Shown here in pieces: positions 1-4,789 of a stretch of 7,467 bases of DNA (the stretch's first letter is position 1; every line of letters starts with the position of its first letter). Origin of the DNA: Burkholderiales bacterium (GTDB taxonomy: Bacteria > Actinomycetota > Thermoleophilia > Gaiellales > Gaiellaceae); NCBI GenBank assembly GCA_025935595.1, contig JAICUZ010000123.1, positions 1 through 7,467 of the forward strand. Reading direction: 5' to 3'. Made by a program: the position numbers and the translations under genes. Below the pieces are notes generated by a model. That model saw only the letters and a list, made by a program, of their open reading frames with translations, was not told where the DNA came from and did not search any database.

Positions 1-716
1 TCAACGCGCGTGACCTCGGAACGTTCCACGTCGATCGCGCCGCGCAGCTCGAGCTCGTCGCGCGCGCGCCGCGCGACCGCGTCGTGATCGCCGAGAGCGG
101 AATCGAGACTCGCGCACAGGCAGCAGCCGCGGAGCTCGCAGGCGCGAAGGCGGTGCTCGTCGGCTCGACCTTGATGCGCGCCGCGGATCCGGGCGCGAAG
201 CTGCGCGAGCTCGTGCAGCGTCCGCTCGTCAAGGTGTGCGGGCTGACGCGTCAGGAGGACGTCGACGTCGCTGTGGAGGCGGGCGCAGATCTCGTCGGGT
301 TCATCCTGGCGGCGGAGAGCCCGCGTCGCACCGACACGCTGCTCGACGCACCGGAGACGGTTCTTCGCGTCGCGGTGTTCGTCGGCGAGGAGCACGAGAC
401 CGATGCCGACCTCGTGCAGTTCTACGCGCGCGAGAACGGCCATCGCGCACGCGACGCGGCCTTGCTGCGCCGCGGCGAGCGCGTCGGCTCGGTCGTCGAC
501 CTGCCGTGGGAGCAGCAAGACCCCTCGCACATCGAGCGCGCCCGCGCGACCGAGGGACGCGTGATGCTTGCCGGCGGCCTCGGGCCGGAGAACGTGCGCG
601 AGGCGATCGCGGCAGTGCAGCCATGGGCGGTCGACTCGGCGCGCTCCACCGAGTCGGCGCCGGGCGTCAAGGACCACGACGCGGTTCGCCGCTGGGTCGA
701 GGCGGCGCGCGGATGA
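1..716 (+). CDS. trpCF: Bifunctional TrpC-TrpF: indole-3-glycerol phosphate synthase (C-terminal end) fused to phosphoribosylanthranilate isomerase; 5' end outside the window
   Basis: The reading frame is open from base 3 with no stop until 714-716. The first residues, NARDLGTF, match the IGPS motif N-x-R-D-L-x-T-F. IAESGI (about 81-98) and LVGSTLMRA (about 159-185) are the late IGPS strands carrying the catalytic Glu and phosphate-binding Ser-Gly. The frame runs straight into VKVCGLTR at 228-251, the start of TrpF, with the catalytic-base Cys codon at 237-239. Further TrpF marks are GF-I-(5)-SPR, VAVFVGE, the likely general-acid Asp in VVDLPW, and LAGGLGPENV followed by PGVKDHD. By family, TrpF isomerises phosphoribosylanthranilate and TrpC closes the indole ring: consecutive cytosolic steps of tryptophan synthesis. 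The TrpF half is only about 165 residues against a usual 200 or so. The beta4-beta6 segment is compressed, the usual glycine-rich loop before FDW is missing, and the common VDVSSGVE reads VDSARSTE. Only the last 70 or so TrpC residues are visible. The stop overlaps the trpB start. Confidence 0.93.
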   Translation, partial: NARDLGTFHVDRAAQLELVARAPRDRVVIAESGIETRAQAAAAELAGAKAVLVGSTLMRAADPGAKLRELVQRPLVKVCGLTRQEDVDVAVEAGADLVGFILAAESPRRTDTLLDAPETVLRVAVFVGEEHETDADLVQFYARENGHRARDAALLRRGERVGSVVDLPWEQQDPSHIERARATEGRVMLAGGLGPENVREAIAAVQPWAVDSARSTESAPGVKDHDAVRRWVEAARG

Positions 717-1840
717 GTGCAACGCGCACCTTCGGCGACTACGGCGGCCGCTACGTGCCGGAGACGCTGATCCCCGCGCTCGACGAGCTCGAGCAGGCGT
801 GGACGTCTCTGCGCGACGACGCGTCGTTCCAGGCCGAGCTGGAGGAGCTGCGGAACTCGTACGCCGGCCGGCCCACCCCGATCACGCTCGCGCCGCGATT
901 CGCGCCCGGCCAGCGCGTCTACCTGAAGCGCGAGGACCTGATGCACACCGGCGCACACAAGCTCAACAACGCGCTCGGCCAGGTGCTGATCGCGCAACGG
1001 CTCGGCAAACGGCGGATCATCGCCGAGACCGGCGCCGGGCAGCACGGCGTCGCGACGGCAACGGTCTGCGCACGCTTCGGTCTCGAGTGCATCGTGTACA
1101 TGGGCAGCGAAGACATCCGCCGCCAGGCGCCGAACGTCGAGCGGATGGGACTGCTCGGCGCCGAGGTGCGCCCGGTCGACTTCGGCACGCGCACGCTGAA
1201 GGAGGCGACGAGCGAGGCGATCCGCGACTGGATCGCGAACGTCGAGACGACGCACTACGTGATCGGCTCGTGCGTCGGCCCCGCGCCGTACCCGGAGCTC
1301 GTGCGCGAGCTGCAGCGCGTGATCGGGCGTGAGGCACGCGAGCAGTTCCTCGCCGCGGAGGGCCGGCTGCCGGAGGCGGTCGTCGCGTGTGTCGGCGGCG
1401 GGTCGAACGCGATCGGCATGTTCTACGACTTCATCGGCGACGACGGAGTACGCCTGATCGGCGTCGAAGCGGCGGGCGCAGCGTCCCTCGGCTCGGGCCG
1501 CGGCGGTGTCCTGCACGGCGCGCGCTCGTCGCTGCTCGCCGACGCCGACGGGCAGATCATGGACGCGCACTCGATCTCCGCCGGGCTCGACTACCCGGGC
1601 GTCGGTCCCGAGCACGCCTGGCTGCGCGACACCGGACGCGCCGAGTACGTCGCCTGCACGGACGACGAAGCCGTCGCGGCGTTCCATCGGCTGTGCGAGA
1701 CGGAGGGCATCGTCCCCGCGCTCGAGTCGTCGCACGCGCTCGCGCGCGCTCTCGACTGCGGCGACGAGCTGGTGCTCGTGTGCCTCTCCGGCCGGGGTGA
1801 CAAGGACCTCGCCGAGGTTCTCCGCCGAGAGCACGAGTGA
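713..1840 (+). CDS. trpB: Tryptophan synthase beta chain TrpB
   Basis: This PLP enzyme condenses indole with serine to make tryptophan, working in an alpha2-beta2 complex with TrpA. The 375-residue product is slightly shorter than the usual 390-400. It opens with FGDYGGRYVPETL, the typical TrpB N-terminus. The PLP-binding lysine is K83 in HTGAHKLNNALGQ. The catalytic glutamate is E105 in AETGAGQHG, and the PLP phosphate loop is GGGSN at 228-232. The C-terminus carries LSGRGDKDL. I chose the ATG at 713 because it overlaps the TrpCF stop (ATGA) and gives the canonical N-terminus; a longer frame upstream is only a shadow of trpF. The gene ends with the same bases that start trpA (GTGA at 1837-1840), so translation of trpCF, trpB and trpA is probably coupled. 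All residues that I would expect in an active enzyme are present. It looks like the TrpB1 (standard) type rather than TrpB2, though I cannot prove that without an alignment. Confidence 0.97.
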   Translation: MSATRTFGDYGGRYVPETLIPALDELEQAWTSLRDDASFQAELEELRNSYAGRPTPITLAPRFAPGQRVYLKREDLMHTGAHKLNNALGQVLIAQRLGKRRIIAETGAGQHGVATATVCARFGLECIVYMGSEDIRRQAPNVERMGLLGAEVRPVDFGTRTLKEATSEAIRDWIANVETTHYVIGSCVGPAPYPELVRELQRVIGREAREQFLAAEGRLPEAVVACVGGGSNAIGMFYDFIGDDGVRLIGVEAAGAASLGSGRGGVLHGARSSLLADADGQIMDAHSISAGLDYPGVGPEHAWLRDTGRAEYVACTDDEAVAAFHRLCETEGIVPALESSHALARALDCGDELVLVCLSGRGDKDLAEVLRREHE

Positions 1841-2538
1841 AGACGCTCGTCGTCTACCTGATGGCGATGCCGGACACGCCGGCGCTCGCGGAAGCCGCCG
1901 TCGAGGCGGGCGCAGACATGATCGAGCTCGGCTTTCCGTTCTCGGACCCACTCGCAGACGGTCCGTTGATCCGCCGTGCCGGTGAGCGGGCGCTCGCCGC
2001 CGGGATGCGCACCGCGCGATGTCTCGAGGTGCTCGCCGAGACGCGCGCACGTGTCGATGTCCCCCTGATGCCGATGACGTATGCGTCGATCTTCGACGCC
2101 TACGGCTGGGCCGAGCTCGAGCGCGACGCACGCGCAGCCGGAGCCACATCGCTCATCGTCCCTGACCTGCCGGCGGACGTCCATCCGGAGTTGAGGCGTG
2201 TGCAACTCGTCGCACCGACGTCGACCGAGGAGCGGCTACGTCTCGCCGCTGACGCGACCGACGGTTGGCTGTACCTCGTCACGGTCACGGGGACGACGGG
2301 CGCCCGCGCTGAGCTCGCGCCGACGCTCGCGCCCCTCGCGTCGCGAGCGCGCGCCGTCACCGACCTGCCGCTCTACGCGGGGTTCGGCATCTCCCGCGGC
2401 GAGCACGCACGCGCAGCGGCGGAGCTCACCGACGGTGTCGTCGTCGGCTCCGCCGCGGTCGAGGCCGCAGAGCAGGGCGCGGCCGCGCTCGCAGCGCTCG
2501 TCACCGAGCTCCGCGCCGGCCTGGACGACGAGACGTGA
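1837..2538 (+). CDS. trpA: Tryptophan synthase alpha chain TrpA, short N-terminus
   Basis: TrpA cleaves indole-3-glycerol phosphate to indole and glyceraldehyde 3-phosphate and channels indole to TrpB. The product has 233 residues. The catalytic Glu is E30 in IELGFPFSDP and the catalytic Asp is D41 in LADGP (equivalents of Glu49 and Asp60 of the Salmonella enzyme). The active-site loop is seen as APTSTEERL, the phosphate-binding segments as VTGTTGAR and GFGIS, and the late strand as GVVVGSA. The start is GTG at 1837, overlapping the trpB stop (GTGA); the in-frame codons before it are within trpB's reading overlap and offer no better start. The protein is about 30 residues shorter than typical TrpA because the usual N-terminal helix and strand lead-in is absent: strand 1 (KTLVVYLMA) begins at residue 2. 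All catalytic residues are kept, so I take this as a lineage variant and not a broken gene. The 3' end overlaps the next gene by GTGA. Confidence 0.95.
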   Translation: MKTLVVYLMAMPDTPALAEAAVEAGADMIELGFPFSDPLADGPLIRRAGERALAAGMRTARCLEVLAETRARVDVPLMPMTYASIFDAYGWAELERDARAAGATSLIVPDLPADVHPELRRVQLVAPTSTEERLRLAADATDGWLYLVTVTGTTGARAELAPTLAPLASRARAVTDLPLYAGFGISRGEHARAAAELTDGVVVGSAAVEAAEQGAAALAALVTELRAGLDDET

Positions 2539-3620
2539 GCCACACCGCGCTTGTCGTCGGCGCCGGTGTGACCGGCTCGGCCGTCGCACGCGAGCTCGCG
2601 CGTCGCGGCTTCGCTGTGACGCTGGCCGAGCAGTACGCGGCGGGCAGCGTGCGCTCCGCGTCGGGCGGCGACACGCGCCTTCTGCGGGCAGCGCACGGCG
2701 ACGGCGAGTGGTACACCGACCTCGCCCTGCGCGCACGGGCCCAGTGGCTCCAGCTACAGGAGGAGCGGAGCACGCGCCTCTGGGAGCCCACCGGCCTCGC
2801 CTGGTTCGCACACCGAGACGACGGCTTCGAGGCGCGCAGCGTCCCGGTGCTCGCGGCCGCCGGCATCGCGCACGAATGGCGCACACCCGGCGAGGCCGCG
2901 GAGCTCTTCCCGTCGCTCGGGCTCGACGGCCTGCACGCCGTGCTCTGGGAGCCGGATGCGGGCGTGCTCCACGCACGCCGCGCGACTCAGCTGCTGGCCG
3001 CGGAAGCCGAGCGGCTCGGCGCGCGGACGATCGCCGCCCGAGTCCGACCGGAGGACGAGCCCGAGGCCGACGTGGTCGTCTGGGCGTGCGGCGCGTGGCT
3101 GCCGGCGTTCTTCCCCGGCGAGGTCGAGATCCGCATCGAGCGACGCGACGTCTTCTTCCTCGGAGGCGACGCCTCCTGGCGCGACACGCCGGGCTGGGTG
3201 GAGTACGACGGCGGCTTCTACGGCCACGGCGACATCGGTGGCCTCGGCGTGAAGGTCGCGCCCGACCTGCCGAGTGACGAGGTCGACCCCGACACGCTGG
3301 ACCGCCTCCCACTCGCGGAACGCGAAGCAGCGGCGCGCGAGTTCACCGCGCGGCGCTTCCCGTCACTCGCCGGCGCGCCGGTGGTCGGCGCCCGCGTGTG
3401 CCAGTACGACCTCTCCTCCGACAGCCACTTCGTCTTCGGGCGCCATCCCGACCGGCCGTCGTGGTGGCTCTTCGGCGGCGGCTCGGGCCACGGCTTCAAG
3501 CACGGGCCGGCGCTCGCGGAGTACATCGCCGACTGCGTCGAGGAACGGCGCGAGCCCGAGCCGTTCCACGCGCTCGGCGCGCGCACGGGCGACGCGGGAC
3601 TCAGAACCAAGAGTTATTAA
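2535..3620 (+). CDS. FAD-dependent amine oxidase of the monomeric sarcosine oxidase / N-methyltryptophan oxidase family (DAO superfamily)
   Basis: The 361-residue product opens with the dinucleotide-binding motif GAGVTG (residues 9-14), typical of DAO-family flavoproteins. SGGDTRLLR (43-51) matches the sarcosine oxidase signature after the first helix. Against monomeric sarcosine oxidase (MSOX) as I remember it, R48, Y229, K240 (O2-activating Lys265), C289 (covalent FAD Cys315) and K322 fall at equivalent places, with near-identical spacing (K240-C289 49, C289-K322 33). VCQYDLSSDSHF and GGSGHGFKHGP are the covalent-flavin and C-terminal FAD motifs. MSOX His269 corresponds to D244 here, so the substrate is probably different. 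Family members oxidise secondary amines or N-methyl amino acids to imines, releasing hydrogen peroxide. The start is GTG at 2535, overlapping the trpA stop, so it is likely co-translated with trp genes. That position makes N-methyltryptophan or another amino acid derivative an idea, not a conclusion. The middle of the FAD domain is about 15 residues shorter than usual. Confidence 0.85.
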   Translation: MSHTALVVGAGVTGSAVARELARRGFAVTLAEQYAAGSVRSASGGDTRLLRAAHGDGEWYTDLALRARAQWLQLQEERSTRLWEPTGLAWFAHRDDGFEARSVPVLAAAGIAHEWRTPGEAAELFPSLGLDGLHAVLWEPDAGVLHARRATQLLAAEAERLGARTIAARVRPEDEPEADVVVWACGAWLPAFFPGEVEIRIERRDVFFLGGDASWRDTPGWVEYDGGFYGHGDIGGLGVKVAPDLPSDEVDPDTLDRLPLAEREAAAREFTARRFPSLAGAPVVGARVCQYDLSSDSHFVFGRHPDRPSWWLFGGGSGHGFKHGPALAEYIADCVEERREPEPFHALGARTGDAGLRTKSY

Positions 3621-4123
3621 CGGCCGCGTGCTTCGAGCGCGAGCAGCAGCTTGCGCAGCAAGACGTTCAGCTCGACCTGCTCGTCCTTCGAGAGTGCGGA
3701 CGCGAAAAAGGCCTCCTTGCGCCCCTGCACCTCGATCGCCGATTCCCACGCAGCCCGCCCCTCGGGCGTCAGCTCGACGAGGACGCCGCGCCGGTCGCCG
3801 GGATCCGGGAGCCGGTGGAGGAAACCGAGCGACTCGAGGCGGTCGAGCCGGCTCGTCACCGCGCCGGACGACAACTCGAGGTCGCGCGCAAGCGCGCCCG
3901 GGGAGCTCAGCTTGCCTTCCTTCCGGAGCGAGAGCGACGTCAGGACGCCCCAGTCCTCGGGTGTCAACCCGTAGTCGACGAGCGTCTCCTTGAGCGCGTG
4001 CCGGACGCGCTTGTTGATGCTGCCGACCCGGTCGACGATGCCCTCCACATCCAGGTCGAGGCGAACACCCGAGCCGTCGAGCCGTGCGAGCAGGTGGTCG
4101 ACGTGGTCTTCAGGCACGGGCAC
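3617..4123 (-). CDS. MarR-family winged-helix transcriptional regulator
   Basis: The 168-residue product has the MarR layout: an N-terminal dimerisation helix region (about 25-50), a winged helix-turn-helix (about 52-118) and a C-terminal dimerisation helix (about 130-165). The recognition helix is SSGAVTSRLDRLESLG (85-100) and the wing is PDPGDRRGVLVELT (106-119), both highly typical. Such proteins are dimeric repressors that release DNA on binding phenolic or other small ligands; the ligand here cannot be read from sequence. GTG at 4123 gives the full domain; a second in-frame GTG at 4117 is an alternative. Neither has a clear Shine-Dalgarno site. A perfect 16-bp palindrome lies 15 bases upstream and is the probable operator, giving autoregulation and control of the divergent small ORF. 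The stop codon (3617-3619) overlaps the stop of the converging oxidase gene. The nearby DHA2 exporter is a classic MarR target, but it lies over 600 bases away beyond the cupin gene. Confidence 0.92.
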   Translation of the reverse strand: MPVPEDHVDHLLARLDGSGVRLDLDVEGIVDRVGSINKRVRHALKETLVDYGLTPEDWGVLTSLSLRKEGKLSSPGALARDLELSSGAVTSRLDRLESLGFLHRLPDPGDRRGVLVELTPEGRAAWESAIEVQGRKEAFFASALSKDEQVELNVLLRKLLLALEARGR

Positions 4124-4138
4124 AGTTTGACATCGAAT

Positions 4139-4154
4139 CTCTTGACGTCAAGAG
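4139..4154. promoter_or_regulatory. Perfect 16-bp palindrome, probable MarR operator
   Basis: CTCTTGACGTCAAGAG is its own reverse complement over all 16 bases, with flanks that do not pair. Its TTGAN-NTCAA core resembles operators reported for many MarR-family proteins. It sits in the space between marR and the divergent small ORF. It covers the -35 box (4142-4147) of the rightward promoter and touches a -10-like box (TACTCT, 4156-4151 on the minus strand) that could serve marR. One dimer bound here could therefore shut off both directions. Confidence 0.75.
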
Positions 4155-4170
4155 TAACACCTGCTAGTCT
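4142..4170 (+). promoter_or_regulatory. Sigma70-type promoter for the small ORF
   Basis: TTGACG (4142-4147) is five of six to the -35 consensus. It is followed after exactly 17 bases by TAGTCT (4165-4170), which keeps the TA---T pattern of actinobacterial -10 boxes. Transcription would start near 4177, about 33 bases before the ATG at 4210. A rival -10 (TATAGA, 4176-4181) has no matching -35. The -35 lies inside the palindrome, so it would be blocked by a bound repressor. Confidence 0.55.
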
Positions 4171-4183
4171 CTCGATATAGAGA
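4170..4183. repeat. Imperfect inverted repeat next to the operator
   Basis: TCTCGATATAGAGA matches its reverse complement at 12 of 14 positions (arms TCTC / GAGA with an AT-rich centre). It begins at the last base of the -10 box and covers the likely transcription start. It may be a secondary, weaker binding site for the MarR protein or for another regulator. Its AT content stands out against the GC-rich surroundings. Confidence 0.35.
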
Positions 4184-4198
4184 TATTCGACGCAGAGA

Positions 4199-4209
4199 GA
4201 GGAGAGGGC
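4199..4209 (+). promoter_or_regulatory. Strong ribosome binding site for the small ORF
   Basis: The purine run GAGGAGAGGG precedes the ATG at 4210. AGGAG (4200-4204) lies five bases from the ATG. It is among the strongest Shine-Dalgarno matches in the window and supports translation of the 35-codon ORF. Confidence 0.65.
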
Positions 4210-4317
4210 ATGCGTCTCTCGGACCCCGTGTACACCAAGCTCGTCACCGACGCTCACATCGAGCAGCTGCGCGGCCGCCGGATCCCCCGGCGGCGCCGCT
4301 CGGCCCGCTCGAACTAG
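4210..4317 (+). CDS. Small hypothetical protein, 35 residues, divergent from marR
   Basis: This short frame starts with ATG at 4210 and ends with TAG at 4315-4317. It encodes MRLSDPVYTKLVTDAHIEQL followed by an arginine-rich tail with an RRRR run at residues 27-30. Support comes from position: a good promoter, a perfect palindromic operator and a strong ribosome binding site all point at it. There is no transmembrane segment or cysteine. The N-terminal half is predicted by eye to be helical and the tail very basic, so nucleic acid or membrane-surface contact is possible. It resembles, in general pattern (Pro/Tyr near the start, a helix, then Arg-rich end), short unannotated ORFs that I recall near actinobacterial regulator genes, but I cannot name a family. 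It could instead be a leader peptide, because its 3' half holds a strong hairpin. I assign no function. Confidence 0.55.
   Translation: MRLSDPVYTKLVTDAHIEQLRGRRIPRRRRSARSN
4274..4294 (+). other. GC-rich hairpin inside the small ORF
   Basis: GCCGCCGG (4274-4281) pairs perfectly with CCGGCGGC (4287-4294) around a five-base loop, giving an 8-bp stem of G-C pairs only. It lies in the codons for the arginine-rich tail. No U-run follows, so it is not a standard intrinsic terminator. It could pause or attenuate transcription, or be a by-product of CGG/CGC arginine codons. Confidence 0.4.
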
Positions 4318-4332
4318 CCGTCGCCCGGACGG
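4318..4332. terminator. Small hairpin filling the gap between two convergent stop codons; possible bidirectional terminator
   Basis: CCGTC (4318-4322) pairs with GACGG (4328-4332) around GCCCG. The 15-base element begins right after the small ORF's TAG and ends right before the cupin's stop codon on the other strand. The stem is short and no T-run follows on either strand, so termination would be weak or need other factors. The exact fit between the genes is the main reason to record it. Confidence 0.3.
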
Positions 4333-4725
4333 TCACTCCGACCAGAAGCCGTCGATCGTCTCGGCGTCGCCGCTCGGATCGTCGATCCGCTTCGAGACGA
4401 TGACGATCTCGGCGTCCTCAGGCTCGTCGTTCCACACACCTCGCACCGTCTCCGGTGGGATCCGCACGGCCTGATGACGCCCGAGCTCGACGATCTCGTC
4501 GCCGAACTTGCACTGGAGCTTGCCGCTGATCACGAAGATGAGCTCCTCCTGGGTCTTGTGCCGGTGCCCGTACGACCCCTTGCTCCCCGTGTGCTGCGGC
4601 ATGCGCCGATATGTCAGCGCGACCTGCTCCGCACCGATCGCATACGTGATCCCGCGCATCTCGCCCGGGTAGTCGCCAAGCCAGTCGTCGACCTCGGCGA
4701 GCGAAACAATCTGATAGTCCGCCAA
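4333..4725 (-). CDS. Single-domain cupin protein, function unknown
   Basis: With TTG at 4725 as start, the product has 130 residues (MADYQIVSLAEV...) and holds one cupin barrel. The first cupin motif is GHRHKTQEELIFVISG (53-68), with H54, H56 and E60/E61 available to bind a metal. The second motif, GRHQAVRIPPETVRGVWN (82-99), keeps the prolines and final Asn, but the usual metal-binding His is R95. So metal binding, if any, uses fewer ligands, or the protein is a non-catalytic binding cupin. The start is chosen because AAAGGGAGG (4743-4735) lies nine bases before this TTG; TTG at 4734 abuts the site. The frame remains open to 4866, but that extension overlaps the exporter gene on the other strand and lacks cupin-like sequence. 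Members of this small cupin type are common in actinobacteria and mostly uncharacterised. It diverges from the MFS gene and converges on the small ORF. Confidence 0.82.
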   Translation of the reverse strand: MADYQIVSLAEVDDWLGDYPGEMRGITYAIGAEQVALTYRRMPQHTGSKGSYGHRHKTQEELIFVISGKLQCKFGDEIVELGRHQAVRIPPETVRGVWNDEPEDAEIVIVSKRIDDPSGDAETIDGFWSE

Positions 4726-4789
4726 CTCCGTCAACCTCCCTTTCTCTGCGAGTATCGAACACCTGCCCAGCGCGCCCCGCAACCGGCTG
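4726..4789. promoter_or_regulatory. Divergent intergenic region between the cupin and the MFS exporter
   Basis: This stretch of about 64 bases must hold or adjoin the start signals for both genes. A -10-like GATACT faces the cupin (minus strand, 4756-4751), and TATCGA (4753-4758) faces the exporter, overlapping it. Neither has a convincing -35 at 16-18 bases. I see no copy of the 4139-4154 palindrome here, so direct control of the exporter by the same MarR site is not supported. Confidence 0.3.
4735..4743 (-). promoter_or_regulatory. Ribosome binding site that decides the cupin start
   Basis: Read on the minus strand this is AAAGGGAGG, a near-perfect anti-16S match, nine bases from the TTG at 4725. 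It excludes the longer frame that starts at 4866. Confidence 0.65.

Noticed and set aside
236..712. In-frame extension of trpB upstream to 236
   Set aside because: The translated extension is arginine-rich, low-complexity sequence antisense to nothing useful and lies wholly within trpF. The ATG at 713 gives the canonical TrpB N-terminus and a 4-base overlap.
422..2149. Long minus-strand open frame across trpF-trpB-trpA (575 codons)
   Set aside because: High GC removes stop codons from shadow frames. The translation is biased to Arg/Ala and matches no fold, while the plus strand encodes clear trp enzymes.
2198..3312. Long open frames on both strands over trpA and the oxidase (about 359 codons each)
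   Set aside because: Arg/Ser/Ala-rich compositions without domains; they mirror the real plus-strand genes in other frames.
4131..4133. ATG on the minus strand as an earlier marR start
   Set aside because: It is out of frame with marR and meets a stop after seven codons.
3398..4180. Plus-strand open frame over marR
   Set aside because: Antisense shadow of the MarR gene, whose winged-helix motifs are unmistakable on the minus strand.
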